Shown here piece after piece: positions 46,198 to 59,371 of a DNA stretch of 64,000 bases. The stretch is from contig NZ_CP024968.1 of NCBI RefSeq assembly GCF_002804245.1, positions 434,001 through 498,000 on the forward strand, read 5' to 3'. The first letter of the stretch is position 1, and every line of letters begins with the position of its first letter. The DNA comes from Mesoplasma coleopterae. Its GTDB lineage: Bacteria > Bacillota_I > Bacilli_A > Mycoplasmatales > Mycoplasmataceae. A model generated the notes under the pieces. The model saw nothing but the letters and a program-made list of their open reading frames with translations, was not told the DNA's origin and ran no database searches. The position numbers and the translations under genes were made by a program.

Positions 46198-47478
46198 TTA
46201 TCCGTTATTTGAGTATAAGAAGTCAACCAATAAATCATTAATTATTTCTGATTTTAACATTTCTGGATTTACCATAGTTTTGATTTGATCAGCAGGAATT
46301 CCAAATTGTGTAGCTAAATTTTCAAATTTTGCATTAATAGCTTCTTCAGTAACTTCAAATTTTTCTTTGCTTCTAATTTCAGTTGTTACTAAGTAAGTTT
46401 CTAATTTATTTTTAGCATCAGCTAATAGCTCAGCTTTAATAGCTTCATCATTTAAACCAGTTACTTTTTTGTATTTTTTGATATCTAAACCTTGTTGTTT
46501 TAATTGAGCTTCAAATTCTTTTCTTAAATCAGCTGCTTGATTTTCAATAGCTGATTTTGGTAATTCAATTGTTGAGTTTTTAATAACTTCAGCAATAATT
46601 TCATTAACAAATTGGTTTTTAGCATTTTGTGATTTTTGTTTTGAAATGTCTTCTTTTACTTTTGCTTCAAATTGAGCAAAAGTTTCAACATTAGGTAAGT
46701 TTAAATCTTTTACAAGTTCATCATCTTTTTTAGGTAATTCTCTTGCTTTAATTTCAGTAATGTTTAATTCAAAAGTTGCTGGTTTATTTGCTAATTCAGG
46801 AGTGTATCCTTCAGGGAAAGTTACATCAATTTTAGCTTCTCCTAATCCTAAACCAATCATTGAATCTTCAAATCCTGGAATAAATTGGTTTGAACCAATT
46901 ACTAATTTGTGGCCTTTAGCTTCTCCGCCTTTGAAAGCTTCACCATCAATGAATCCTTTAAAGTCAAAAGTAACGATGTCACCTTTTGCAATTTTAGCAT
47001 CAGCTGCTTTTGGTTTCTCCATAACAAATTGTTCACAGTATTGATCAATAACTGCTTCAATTTCTTCATTAGTAACTTCAACAGTTTCTTTTTTAACTGA
47101 TTTTATGTTTTTGTAATCACCCAATTTAACTTCAGGTTTTAAGTCAAATAAGAATTCAATAACTAATTCTTTTTCGCTTACTTTTGCTGGAATTGGTTCT
47201 GGTGAGTTCATTGGTTCAATTTTAACATCTTGAGCTCTTGCAAAATCAAATGCTGGAGAAACCATCATTCTGTATGCTTCATTGTAAACTTTTGAAGGAG
47301 TTACATATTTTTCAGCTTGAGCTGCTGGAATTTTTCCTTTTCTGAATCCTGGAACTTCTAAGTTAGCAAGAACTCTATTTTTTGCTTTTTTTAAAGTTTC
47401 AGTTCATTCTGTTCCATCAATAGTAACAATTCATTTACCTTGACCTTGTTCAATAATTTTTAATTCTGTGAATTTCAT
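46198..47478 (-). CDS. tig: trigger factor (ribosome-associated chaperone, PPIase)
   Basis: A 426-residue trigger factor. N-terminal ribosome-binding domain: VPGFRKGKIPAAQAEKY, the signature G-F-R-x-G-K/x-x-P that docks at L23. The FKBP-type PPIase domain covers about 155-240 (GDIVTFDFKGFIDGEAFKGG, GSNQFIPGFEDSMIGLGLGE). The helical C-terminal domain is complete. It folds nascent chains at the tunnel exit. It is followed by a terminator; lon is next but separately controlled. Confidence 0.96.
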
Positions 47479-47501
47479 TTTTTATTCCTCGTTATTCTAT
47501 T

Positions 47502-47801
47502 CTATCTTTTGTAAGCAATAGCAATATTTTTTGGCTTAATGCTTAAAGTTTTTACAATTATTTCCTCTACTATTTTATTAATTTGATTTTCTTCTAACAT
47601 TTGAGCTTTGTTTTTTAAATCAATTTTAATTAAAACATAAAGTAAATTATCATGATATAAGTCTGTTAATACTTCAATATTATCTACATTGTTTAAATCT
47701 GAGTTTGAACGCATTAAAATTGTATTCTGAATTAACTTATTTAAAGCATTAACTTCAATTTCTAATGCTCCACGATTATTTCTCTCTATTGAAATATACA
47801 T
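47502..47801 (-). CDS. small conserved protein, Asp23/Gls24-like (after efp)
   Basis: A 99-residue protein with the pattern GALEIEVNALNKLIQNTIL ... ITVxxxxxxLYVLIKIDLKNKAQMLEE ... VEEIIVKTLSIKPKNIAIAYKR. In Bacillus the gene after efp is an Asp23-family protein (YqhY), and similar short proteins sit here in Mollicutes. Beta-alpha alternation and length fit, but the family's E-G-V-x-x-L signature is not clear. Function unknown; possibly envelope or lipid homeostasis as proposed for YqhY. The spacing of 24 bp indicates co-transcription with efp. Confidence 0.55.
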   Translation of the reverse strand: MYISIERNNRGALEIEVNALNKLIQNTILMRSNSDLNNVDNIEVLTDLYHDNLLYVLIKIDLKNKAQMLEENQINKIVEEIIVKTLSIKPKNIAIAYKR

Positions 47802-47825
47802 ATTCTTACACCTCTATTTCTTTTA

Positions 47826-48383
47826 TTATTGAGCTCTACCGCTATATTTACCATCTACTGTAGAAATAATAACTCTTGTTCCTACATTAACAAATAATGG
47901 AACCATGATATCTAATCCAGTTTCAACAACAGCTTTTTTCAATGCTCCACTTGTTGTATCACCTTTAACTGCTGCTTCAGCTTCTGTTACTTCTAATTCA
48001 ACTTTATCTGGTAAAGAAATTCCTAAAACTTCTCCGTCAAATTCAGTCATTTTAATCATTAATCCATCTGTTAAGAATTTACTTTCTCATTCTAATCTAG
48101 TCATTGGAATTTGAATTTGTTCATAAGTATCTGTATCCATTAAGTATGCATCAGTACCATCATTGTATAGGTATTGCATATCTTTTCTTTCAATCATCGC
48201 TTTTTCAACTTTTTCTCCACCAGTGAAAGTTATTTCAACTCTTGATCCAGTTCTCAAGTTTTTAGCTTTTACACTAACTTTTCCTTGTTGTCTTCCTGTT
48301 TTTGAGAAAGACTGTTCAATAACAACAAATAAATTACCTTCGTATATAAATGTTGTTCCAGGACGTAAATCATTTACTGACAT
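47826..48383 (-). CDS. efp: translation elongation factor P
   Basis: A 185-residue EF-P with three beta-barrel domains. Seen: LRPGTTFIYEGNLFVVIEQSFSKTGRQQGKVSVKAKNL, where the modified residue is in the TGRQQG loop (family P-G-K-G-x-A; here Arg/Gln instead of the usual Lys/Arg-Gly), LPDKVELEVTEAE and the C-terminal GTRVIISTVDGKYSGRA. It relieves ribosome stalling at proline runs. An extended -10 promoter lies 45 bp upstream within the end of the ECF-like gene. Confidence 0.95.
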
Positions 48384-48429
48384 TTGTTTTCCTTCTTTCT
48401 TTTTTAAGATTTAATTTTAATCATAGTAA

Positions 48430-48458
48430 ATTATAGCATTTAACCTAAAAGTTTGAAA
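48430..48458 (-). promoter_or_regulatory. promoter of efp
   Basis: On minus: TTTCAA, 17-base spacer, extended -10 TGCTATAAT. Overlaps the stop of the upstream membrane gene. Confidence 0.65.
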
Positions 48459-48966
48459 GTTTTTCATTTAGTTTTGTTTTTGACAAAGTTAAATACATAA
48501 CTTCAAAAACGACTATTGAAACTATTCATTGAATACTATCGACAATTGCTTCTTTGACAGCTAACCCGTTTCGTGTTGAAATTTCTTGTGTATTTCAAAC
48601 TACATAATATAAAAATGGGATATATAAAAATACTAAACTCGCTGCTAAAATTACGGCTGCATGTTTTGTTATCAATTTTGAACCATACTTCATAATAAAG
48701 AACATTAATACATTTATTAAAATTGTTATACCCATTGTTATTACTGAATTTAAGGCTAAATCCATAATAGCTCCATAAACAATTCCACCAACTAACATTC
48801 CATATCCTGGTACTAAATAACAAAAGACTAAATAAACTCCAGTTGTGAATTGAATAGCAACTCCATCACTTGTAAATAACATTGTTACTAAAGATAATGT
48901 AACCAATAAAGCTGATAACATTCCAATTAAACAAATATATTTAATTGATCATCTTTTCTTATTCAA
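48445..48966 (-). CDS. small membrane protein, ECF-transporter S-component-like
   Basis: A 173-residue protein with five to six membrane segments (about 12-35, 45-60, 62-80, 85-105, 112-135, 148-165). The arrangement IGMLSALLVTLSLV, then YLVFCYLVPGYGMLVGGIVYGAIMDLA, resembles substrate-binding S components of energy-coupling-factor vitamin transporters. I start it at TTG 48964-48966, which overlaps the fmt stop and gives a basic LNKKRW start; the first ATG (48921) would cut the first helix. Adjacent to fmt, so folate or another one-carbon vitamin is a natural guess for the substrate. No energising module is in the window. Confidence 0.58.
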
Positions 48967-49900
48967 AGTAATCGCCTACTTTTAAATCTGATAAATTAGT
49001 TAGTTTATATGCACTAGCTTCCATCATTTTTTTACCTGGTTTTTGAATTAGTTGAATTTGAACTTGCCCATTGTTTGTTTGAACATTAATTCCATTCTCA
49101 TTAATGTCAACAATTGTTCCAGGTTTTTGTTCGACGTTATTATTAAGTATTTTTACTTTTTGAATTTTGTATCTTTCTTCACCTTTAAATGTATGAGCAA
49201 TTGGTCAAGGAGATAAACTTCTAATATGATTTCAAACATTAACTGTTGAATCATCTCAATTAATTCTTTCTTCTTCAGTTGAAATATTTTTTGAGAAAGT
49301 TACTTGATCTTCATTTTGTGCGATTGGTCTTAATTCATTATTATAAATTTTAACTAAATTTTCTTTGATCATTTTTTGACCTAACTTTGCTAATTTTTCA
49401 AACATAGTTCCAGTATCATCACAATCTTCAATTTTTATAGATTCTTGAATGTAATAATCACCAGCATCCATTTTTTTAACCATTTTCATAATTGAAATTC
49501 CTGTTTCAGAATCTCCATTTTTAATAGCATACTGAATTGGTGCTCCACCACGATATTTAGGTAATAGACTACCATGAATATTTATTGAATCAATTCTTGG
49601 TAAATCCAAGATTTTTGTAGGAACAAATTGACCATATGCACAAGTAACAATAAAGTCACTTTCTATTTTTGCAATTTCATCATAAGCTTCAGAAATTTTA
49701 ACAGGTTGAATTATTTTCAAATTATTTAATAAAGCAACTTCTTTTACAGGAGTTGGTTTTAATTCTTTTTTTCTACCTACTGGTCTATCTGGTTGAGAAA
49801 TAACTAAAACTATTTCCACGTTTTCCATTTCAGTTAGAGCAGTTAAAATGTCAGCACCAATTTGTGGAGTGCCACAAAATATAACTTTAATTTTTTCCAT
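48959..49900 (-). CDS. fmt: methionyl-tRNA formyltransferase
   Basis: A 313-residue enzyme that formylates initiator Met-tRNA with 10-formyl-THF. Seen: KVIFCGTPQIGADIL, QPDRPVGRKKELKPTPVK, the catalytic-domain motif INIHGSLLPKYRGGAPIQYAI (catalytic His in I-H-x-S-L-L-P-x-Y-R-G), MDAGDYYIQ and, after the linker, the C-terminal tRNA-binding barrel with RSLSPWPIAHTF. One or two TGA-coded Trp. Overlaps by 14 bp the end of the upstream DUF2779 gene and by 8 bp the start of the ECF-like gene, so translation is coupled. Confidence 0.96.
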
Positions 49901-52016
49901 TGTAAGCCTCCACTAATTCTTTAACTTTTTTAAGAATAACTACCATTGCTAAAGTATCTCTATCACAATATTTAAGCATTCCTTCTTTTACTTTCAGATT
50001 TCAAGCTGCTTTTGGTATTCTACCATCAACAAACTTTCTAAATGTTTCACTAGCTTTATCGCCTTTATTGATTACTAAATCATTGTATGAAAAACTAGGA
50101 TCTAAACTTGGTTGTGTTTTTTTAATTGAATAACTACCTTTAAAATTTGGGTGATAAATTAAGAATGCTGGTCTACCAGTTCCTTTTGTGTCACTTGTGA
50201 AGAAATCCATTAAATCAACTGTGTTTTGAATAATATAAGCTAATGGTTTAGCATATTTAGGAAACATCATTGCTAATTTTCTTAAAACACCTTGTTCAAA
50301 ACTTTTGTTATAAGCAACATAAACACCAGGACCATGTTTAAATGAATCTTTAATAAAGTTTTCAATAAACTTAATTCTTGGATCTGTATCTTGTTCATTA
50401 CTTAAAAAACTATAGTGATGCATTGTTTCAGGTTTATTGTAGTCATAATTTTCATCAACTATTACATCAATTGAATATTGAAATGGAGTTTGATAGTAAG
50501 TATTAACTAAATTAAATCTTGGGATTGCTCATTTAGATGTTTCAAAGTCATACATATAAATAGGAAAATCTTTATAAATATTTAATAAATTATCTATTCA
50601 TTCAATATTATCAAAATCTATAATTCTTCATTTTGATTCATCAGCTGGGTATTGTTTTTTCAAATCATAAACTTCAAACATTCTTTTTGCAATTCTATTT
50701 TTTTCAAAAAATGATTCACCTTTATTATTCAGTACAATACTTGGTTCAAACAAACTTTCATAATCCTTGAAGTAAGGTGATTTTGAATTTCTTATAACAT
50801 GTGATTTTAAAGCGCGTTTAAATTTTCCAATGTTTCAAAACCCAGGTTCATTTTTATCAAACCAATTCATTACATGATAACAGTTATCATATTCATCATG
50901 GTTAAATCCATGATCTCAATTTCCAGCACGGTCTTTATTGTAATTTAAAGTACATTTTTTATTATGCATAAACTCTGGGATTTTACCATTTTCAGATTTA
51001 ATATTTAAGTAGTTTGATAAAGTTACAAATATTTGATCTAAATCAAACTTTTCTCTGAACATTTTCAATTCATCTTTTAAAGTAGGTCTTTTTGCGTTAG
51101 ACCCATATGTTAAATAATCAAGCGCTATTAATTTATCTAATTCAACTTCAATTGGAGTTGTATCATATTCAACTTCAAAATCACTTTTAACAAATTCTTC
51201 AATTTCTTCATATTTAATTTTTCCAAGTTGGTTTATAAATTCTTTTGCTTGATCACCAAAAGTTTTAGCAGTTATTATTAAATCTGAGTTCATTACATAA
51301 TCTGAATTAATTTTTGCAATACAAATATCATCAACAATAAATCCACATTTTTCTAAAACAAACACTTGATACATTAAGTCAAAGAAATGTTCAGCTTTAA
51401 CTTTTGTTGTAGCCTTAGCTTCAATGATTTCAACGTGTTTGTTTTCTTTAATTTTTAAAACGTCACATCTTGTTCTAATTTTTTCATTATCATAACTGAA
51501 TGCTGCTTCATAAATATATTCACAATTATCTTCTTTAAGTAATTCTTTTGTTTTTTGTTCTGCTTCAAAGAATTTCATTTCGTCTAAGTTTACTGTTATT
51601 TTTTTAACAGTTCTTTTATCATTTGCAATGATATTTTTCATGTCAAAGTATTCTCTAACTTTATCCCCAAACGCATTACCATCTTCAATTGTTTCACCTG
51701 CAAATAGTTCAGGATCAAAGCCAGTTTCAGAATCTCATGCTGAATTTCATCTTTTAAGAAATTCCTCTTTTTCATTTTCGTCTAAGGAGTCAATGTTTAG
51801 GTATGCAGAAAAAATATCAATTGATTCTGCTGATTCAGAAAATTCATTTTCATCTTCAAAATTAGCATCTGCATCAATTTCAAGGATCCTATCCTTCTTT
51901 CATTTTACAGCACTGGTAAAATTTTCTTTATTATCTCAAACTCAAGCTTTTTTAACGCACTCTTTCATTGCAAGCTTAAATGTTTCTTTATTAACTTTTG
52001 CATTCAATTTAAACAT
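49887..52016 (-). CDS. DUF2779-type protein with PD-(D/E)XK-like and DnaQ-like exonuclease domains
   Basis: A 709-residue protein, complete with TGA=Trp. About residues 170-230: IRTRCDVLKIKENKHVEIIEAKATTK, a Cas4/RecB-like PD-(D/E)XK pattern (D ... E-A-K). The C-terminal ~240 residues have IYMYDFETSKW (D-x-E), VAYNKSFEQGVLR (N-x-x-F-E, exo II-like), DLMDFF and LKYCDRDTLAMV (Y-x-x-x-D, exo III-like), a DEDDy exonuclease fold as in DUF2779. It probably acts on DNA or RNA ends; a repair or defence role is a guess. The N-terminal 120 residues are acidic and unlike either domain. It starts a unit with fmt; a terminator-bearing gap lies upstream. Confidence 0.75.
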
Positions 52017-52085
52017 ATTTTTTTCTCCTTATTAAAACTTTATTATTTATATTTTATCAACTTTACATGTGTTATTAATGTGTTA

Positions 52086-52128
52086 CTAAAAAATAACTTG
52101 CATTATGAGTACATAATTACAAGTTATT
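52086..52128 (-). terminator. terminator upstream of the DUF2779 gene
   Basis: Outer arms AATAACTTG/CAAGTTATT (52092-52128) with a second inner stem (CATTATG/CATAATTA, imperfect), T-rich tail on minus. Ends the gene at 52136. Confidence 0.85.
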
Positions 52129-52135
52129 GATATTA

Positions 52136-52753
52136 TTAATTTCCTTCTTTACTTCTGATAGGAACAAATTTTTCTTTATGGTCAGTTGTTCTTTGAATAA
52201 CTGGGTTCTTTTTGTTTTCTTTAGCTTCAGCTCTAATTTTTTTGATTTCTTCTTTTTCAATTTTAGCTAATTCTTTTTCTTTAATTCGATCAGATTTTTT
52301 AATTGCTTTTCTTTCTTCTTTAGTTAATTTAACTTCTTTTTGACCAATAGCAATTCTTTGTTCTGTTTCTTTTAAATCTAAAATTGTATTAACAACTCAT
52401 TTAGTTGCATAATTCTTTTTATCAATTTTAGTTGTAATACCTTCAACCTCATAAGCTCTTCTTTCAATTGACTTTTGTGTTTTAGGCTCAATTAGTTCAA
52501 CAACAACATCAAAAACGTCACGATATTTATATTCAGGTCCTTTTCTTGAATAAACTTTTTCAAATTCAACTCTAATATTTTTTCTGTTATCTGTTTTAGC
52601 TAAAAATGCTTTGATTTCATTTCTAACCGCTTTATATCTTTGTTCTTTTTCTTTTTTAGCTGCTTTTTTTCCAGTAATTGTTGTAATAATTACAAATCCT
52701 ACAACAACAATTAACATAACTAAAAGAATTATTAATCCTGCACTGTTACCCAT
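52136..52753 (-). CDS. membrane-anchored protein with basic helical tail, unknown function
   Basis: A 205-residue protein: N-terminal GLIILLVMLIVVVGFVIITTI is one membrane segment (about residues 6-26); then a basic helix (GKKAAKKEKEQRYKAV), a compact middle (about 55-125, VYSRKGPEYKYRDVFDVVVELIEP, split by no motif known to me) and a long Lys/Glu-rich helix (about 130-190, KEERKAIKKSDRIKEKELAKI) likely forming a coiled coil. One TGA-coded Trp joins the halves. The C-terminus faces the cytoplasm by the positive-inside rule. A single-gene unit between mnmA and a terminator. I do not recognise it. Confidence 0.6.
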
Positions 52754-52811
52754 AAAAATATCATTCCTTTTCTTTTAAATTCTTTATTATTATAAATTAT
52801 TTTTTCTAAAA

Positions 52812-53945
<1,134 letters not shown>

Positions 53946-53951
53946 TTACAC

Positions 53952-53977
53952 AAAAAAATTACTCAAATGAGTAATTT
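53952..53977 (-). terminator. terminator after the NCS2 permease gene
   Basis: 9-bp stem AAATTACTC/GAGTAATTT with 4-base loop (53956-53977) and T7 on minus, between the permease stop and the mnmA start. Confidence 0.85.
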
Positions 53978-54006
53978 AATTTTATCATATTTTTGTTTAT
54001 TTCAAA

Positions 54007-55575
54007 TTATATTTGTATGAATGCAAAAGCAATAAAGTAAATAATAAATAATACAGATAAACAATAAACCGCAGGGTGAACTTTTTTGGCTTTACCAGTT
54101 ATCATCATCATGAATGAATATCCTATAAATGCCATTGCTACACCATTAGCAATTTCATAAGTTGCAATCATAAATAAAATTGATAAGAAAGTTGGAACTA
54201 AGAATTCTGGTTTTTCTCATTCAACATGAGCTGCTTCTTTTATCATCATAATTCCAATGTATACACAAGCTGCACTTGTAATAGGTTGAGGAATTAATTT
54301 AAAGATTGGAAATAATGCAATAGCTAATAAGAATAATATACCATTAACAATTGCTGCCAATCCTGTTTTTGCACCTTGTTCAATTCCTGCTCCAGATTCT
54401 GCAAAAACCCCTAAAGGTGTTGTCCCTGTTACTGAAGCCATCATTGTACCAACTGAGTCAATAACTAAAGCTCTTTGACTAATTTCTTTATGTTGATTTG
54501 TTTTTTTATCTAATTGATTTGTAAATGCTGCCATAGTTCCTGTAGCATCAAAGAAGTTAATTAACATAACAACAAATATTGAAATATAAGTTACAGGTGA
54601 TGTTCAAATTTTAGTATTTCCAAATGCTTTAAATGTTGATTTTCAATTTCATGCAAAACCATCAAAATCATACTTTCAACCTTCTCAATTCGATAAGTTT
54701 GCTTTATATAATAAATCTTTGCTATCTGTTATATTTGTTGAAGTTGCAATTATAACAGCTATAACTGACATTACCAATAATGCTATTGCAACAGCACCTG
54801 GAATATTTCTAAATGATAAAAACAAAATAATCATTAATGTTACAGAACCTAAAATAATTGGAATGTAATTTTCTTTTAATATACCTAATTTAGCAACTGG
54901 AATTCCACCATCATTAGCAAGTCATCCCATATTTGCAATTCCAACATAAGCTATAAATAATCCAATTCCAATTCCAATTGCTAAAACAATTCCTTTTGGT
55001 ATAGCTTTAATAATAAATGATCTTAAAGGTGTCAATGAAACTGTAACAAACACTACTGATGAAAGCATTGTAACAATCATTGCTCCCTCAAAACCTAATC
55101 CAGCTCCACCAATATTATACGTAACCAATGCGTTCATTCCCATTGAAGTAGACATAGCTACTGGTATATTAGCAAATAAACCCATTAATATACAACAAAT
55201 TCCGGAAACTATCGCAGTTGCGAAGAAAATTCCAAATTCATTCATTTTAAAAGGTTCTAATAAACTTGGATTTAATGTTCCTTGCTCAACTATTTCTTTA
55301 GGTGTTGTTATTGATATCATATTTGATACTAAAGTTGGGTTAACAGTTAAGATATAAACTAATGCTAAAAAAGTTGTAACTCCACCAATGATTTCTTTTT
55401 TCATAATCGCACCTAAAGTATCAAACTTAAAGTACTTTTCAATTGAACGGATAGCTTTATTGTTGCTGAAGACAAAAGCTTCCTTGTTTCTCTGAGCTGT
55501 TTGCTCAGGTGTTTCGTTTAAAAATAATTCAGACTCATTTTCAACTTGAGTCTGTTTCAGACTTTTATTATTCAT
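54007..55575 (-). CDS. pbuG: NCS2-family purine permease (PbuG/AzgA-like)
   Basis: A 522-residue transporter with about 12-14 membrane spans. The soluble N-terminus (about 1-50) leads to FKFDTLGAIMKKEIIGGVTTF, typical of the AzgA branch (Y-F-x-L-x-x-x-G-T-x-x-x-x-E-x-x-A-G-x-T-T-F). GICCILMGLFANIPVAMSTSMGMNA is the conserved A-N-x-P-x-x-x-x-x-G-M-G-x-N-A, and MLINFFDATGTMAAFTNQ and GTTPLGVFAESGAGIEQGAKTGLAA match the D-x-x-G-T and E-S-x-x-G-x-x-x-G-x-R/K-T-G motifs. It imports hypoxanthine, guanine or adenine with protons. Its leader is a purine riboswitch followed by a terminator. Confidence 0.93.
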
Positions 55576-55620
55576 TTTGCCTATTCTTTCTATGTATAAA
55601 ATTCAATGAAGAACTCAGCA

Positions 55621-55738
55621 AAAATAAAAAGAGTTTTCACAACGCGCAAAATACGCATAGTGAAAACCATAAAACTCATAATCTAACATTGGTGTTAGGT
55701 AGAGACTCCTTCCCGATATGAAGGATTATATAAGTTTT
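55621..55738 (-). promoter_or_regulatory. purine riboswitch (compact variant) with terminator
   Basis: Minus-strand aptamer 55738-55671: P1 (AAACTTAT/ATGAGTTT, one G-U), J1/2 ATAATC, P2 CCTTC/GAAGG with L2 ATATCGG, J2/3 ending TCTACC, P3 TAACA/TGTTA closing a 4-base loop CCAA, then GATTATG. Hand alignment puts U at the specificity base (adenine-type), but the loop is three bases shorter than usual. The downstream terminator is GTTTTCAC/GTGAAAAC (55633-55667) with a T-rich tail. Ligand is inferred, not shown. Confidence 0.8.
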
Positions 55739-55760
55739 CATATTCATTTTATACTTAGTT

Positions 55761-55789
55761 ATTTTATCTAATAAACTATTAATATTCAA
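55761..55789 (-). promoter_or_regulatory. promoter of the riboswitch-permease unit
   Basis: On minus: TTGAAT, 17-base spacer, TAAAAT, about 25 bases before the aptamer. Confidence 0.6.
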
Positions 55790-55790
55790 A

Positions 55791-55816
55791 TAAAAAACAA
55801 CTTTAATTATAAGTTG
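55791..55816 (-). terminator. terminator after dnaJ
   Basis: CAACTT/AAGTTG stem with 7-base loop (55798-55816), T6 on minus, just after the dnaJ stop. Confidence 0.75.
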
Positions 55817-55819
55817 ATT

Positions 55820-56944
55820 TTATTCAATATTGTTTTTTGGTTCAAATGATGAAAGTTCTTCTAAATTTTTAAGTATTTTTTTCTCTTCTTTTGAAACTGA
55901 AGTTGGAACTGATATATTAATTCTAATTAATAAATCTCCACGTTTATCAGATGTTTGATTTTTAAATAGACCCTTGTCATGAACTTTTATTAATTGTCCT
56001 GAATGAACACCTTTTGGTATTTTTAATTTAACAGGTCCATCTAAAGTTTTAATAATAACTTCATTTCCCAAAATTGCATCAAGATATGAAATATTATAAT
56101 TCATAATTAAATCATTAGAATTTTGTACTAATTCAAATACATCACTTTTAACTATACCAATAGTTATAAAAAGATCTCCAGGCATTCCACCTTCTAGTGA
56201 AGCATGTCCTTGTCCACGCATAACAAACTGTTGACCAGGTCATAATCCTTTTGGTAATGGTATTTCAATTTCTTCTCTTTTTGTTTCAACACCTTTACCA
56301 TGACAATTTTTACATTTGTTTTTGAATTCTTTTCCGATTCCATTACATTTATCACAAGTAATTTGGTTTTGAACTTGGAAAGGACCCATTTGTTTATTAA
56401 CAATTATTTGTCCTGCTCCATTACATTTTGTACAAGTGTGAACATCATTTGGATTTTCTGCTCCAACACCATTACATTTAACACAATTCTTAATTAAATT
56501 TAAAATTGTTCTTTTGTTAACTCCAAAAACTAATTCTCTATAAGTTAAAGTTACTTCTAAACCGATATCTTGGCCTTTGCTTGGTCCTCTTCTAGATGAA
56601 CGACTACTTCTTCCTCCACCAAATAGGTCTGAGAAAATGTCACCAAAGTCCATTCCTCCACCCATGTTTGAGAAGAAATCCTCAAATCCTCCAAAACCAG
56701 AACCGCCAAATCCTGAACTACCATCAAAAGCAGCATGACCAAATTGATCATATTTAGCTCTTTTGTCAGCATCAAGTAAAATGCTTGCAGCTTCATTTAC
56801 TTCTTTAAACTTTTCTTCAGCACCGCTTTCTTTATTCACATCAGGGTGGTACTTTTTAGCAAGTTTTCTATAAGCACTTTTAATTTCTTGTTCTGTTGAA
56901 GTTTTAGAAACACCTAAAACTTCATAATAATCTCTTTTTGCCAT
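55820..56944 (-). CDS. dnaJ: chaperone DnaJ (Hsp40)
   Basis: A 374-residue type I J-protein. J-domain [16 protein letters not shown] with HPD at 33-35, the Gly/Phe-rich region (about 75-110), four CxxCxGxG zinc repeats ([32 protein letters not shown]) and the C-terminal substrate domain. One TGA-coded Trp joins the two halves. It delivers clients to DnaK and stimulates its ATPase. Follows dnaK after a hairpin, so its level may be lower than dnaK's. Confidence 0.97.
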
Positions 56945-56960
56945 GTTGTTATTCCTTTTT

Positions 56961-56989
56961 AAAAAATAAAACTAACAGTTGTTAGTTTT
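56961..56989 (-). terminator. hairpin between dnaK and dnaJ
   Basis: AAAACTAAC/GTTAGTTTT with 4-base loop (56968-56989) and T-rich run on minus. Likely partial terminator or attenuator inside the hrcA-grpE-dnaK-dnaJ operon. Confidence 0.75.
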
Positions 56990-57001
56990 TTAAATTTATT
57001 T

Positions 57002-58807
<1,806 letters not shown>

Positions 58808-59371
58808 CTATTTTGCTACTTTTACAATTGCGTGAATTAATACTCTATCGTGAATCATATATCCATCTGAAATCACAGACACTATTTTATTTGATTCCAT
58901 ACCACTATCTTCTAGTGATTCATTTGCTTCATGAAAATTCGAATCGAATTCATCCCCCGCTTTAACACCCATTGCTTTTATTCCATTATTTTCAAATGCA
59001 TTTTCTATTTGACTGATGATCATTTTGAATCCCATTAAATAGTTTTGTAATTCTGGACTTTCAGTAGGTGTATCAACTACTTTTTTTAATAAATCAATTG
59101 GTTTAATTAAGTCTTCAGCTAAATTGCTTGAACCATATTTTCTAATTAAAGCTTCTTGTTCATTTCTTTTTTTAGTTAAATTTGCAATATCTGCATTTCT
59201 TAAACCTTTTTGAAATTCAATTTCTTTTTCACAACTCTCAATTTGCTTTTTAAGATCTTGAATCATTTTTTTATAATCTTTTTTTTCTTTTTTTATTTCT
59301 TCAGTTATAACTTCTTTTTCATTATTTTCAACTGAAGTTTCTTCTTTTTTTAATTCTTTTTCATTACTCAT
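58808..59371 (-). CDS. grpE: nucleotide-exchange factor GrpE
   Basis: A 187-residue GrpE with the long N-terminal coiled coil (about 15-90, EKKDYKKMIQDLKKQIESCEKE) and C-terminal beta domain KAGDEFDSNFHEAN ... ISDGYMIHDRVLIHAIVKVAK (family: G-Y-x-x-x-x-R-V-x-R/x-x-x-x-V-x-V). It speeds ADP release from DnaK. I start it at ATG 59371 (MSNEKELKK); two in-frame ATG 12 and 18 bases upstream also exist. Overlaps the hrcA stop by eight bases. Confidence 0.94.
   Translation of the reverse strand: MSNEKELKKEETSVENNEKEVITEEIKKEKKDYKKMIQDLKKQIESCEKEIEFQKGLRNADIANLTKKRNEQEALIRKYGSSNLAEDLIKPIDLLKKVVDTPTESPELQNYLMGFKMIISQIENAFENNGIKAMGVKAGDEFDSNFHEANESLEDSGMESNKIVSVISDGYMIHDRVLIHAIVKVAK

Noticed and set aside
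48536-48823. 95-codon frame rich in Trp, Asn and Cys overlapping the ECF-like gene
   Set aside because: Shadow frame on the same strand as a better membrane protein with consistent helices.
55671-55738. Guanine-specific reading of the riboswitch
   Set aside because: The specificity base by hand alignment is U (GATTATG), not C. Ligand left open because the loop is unusual.
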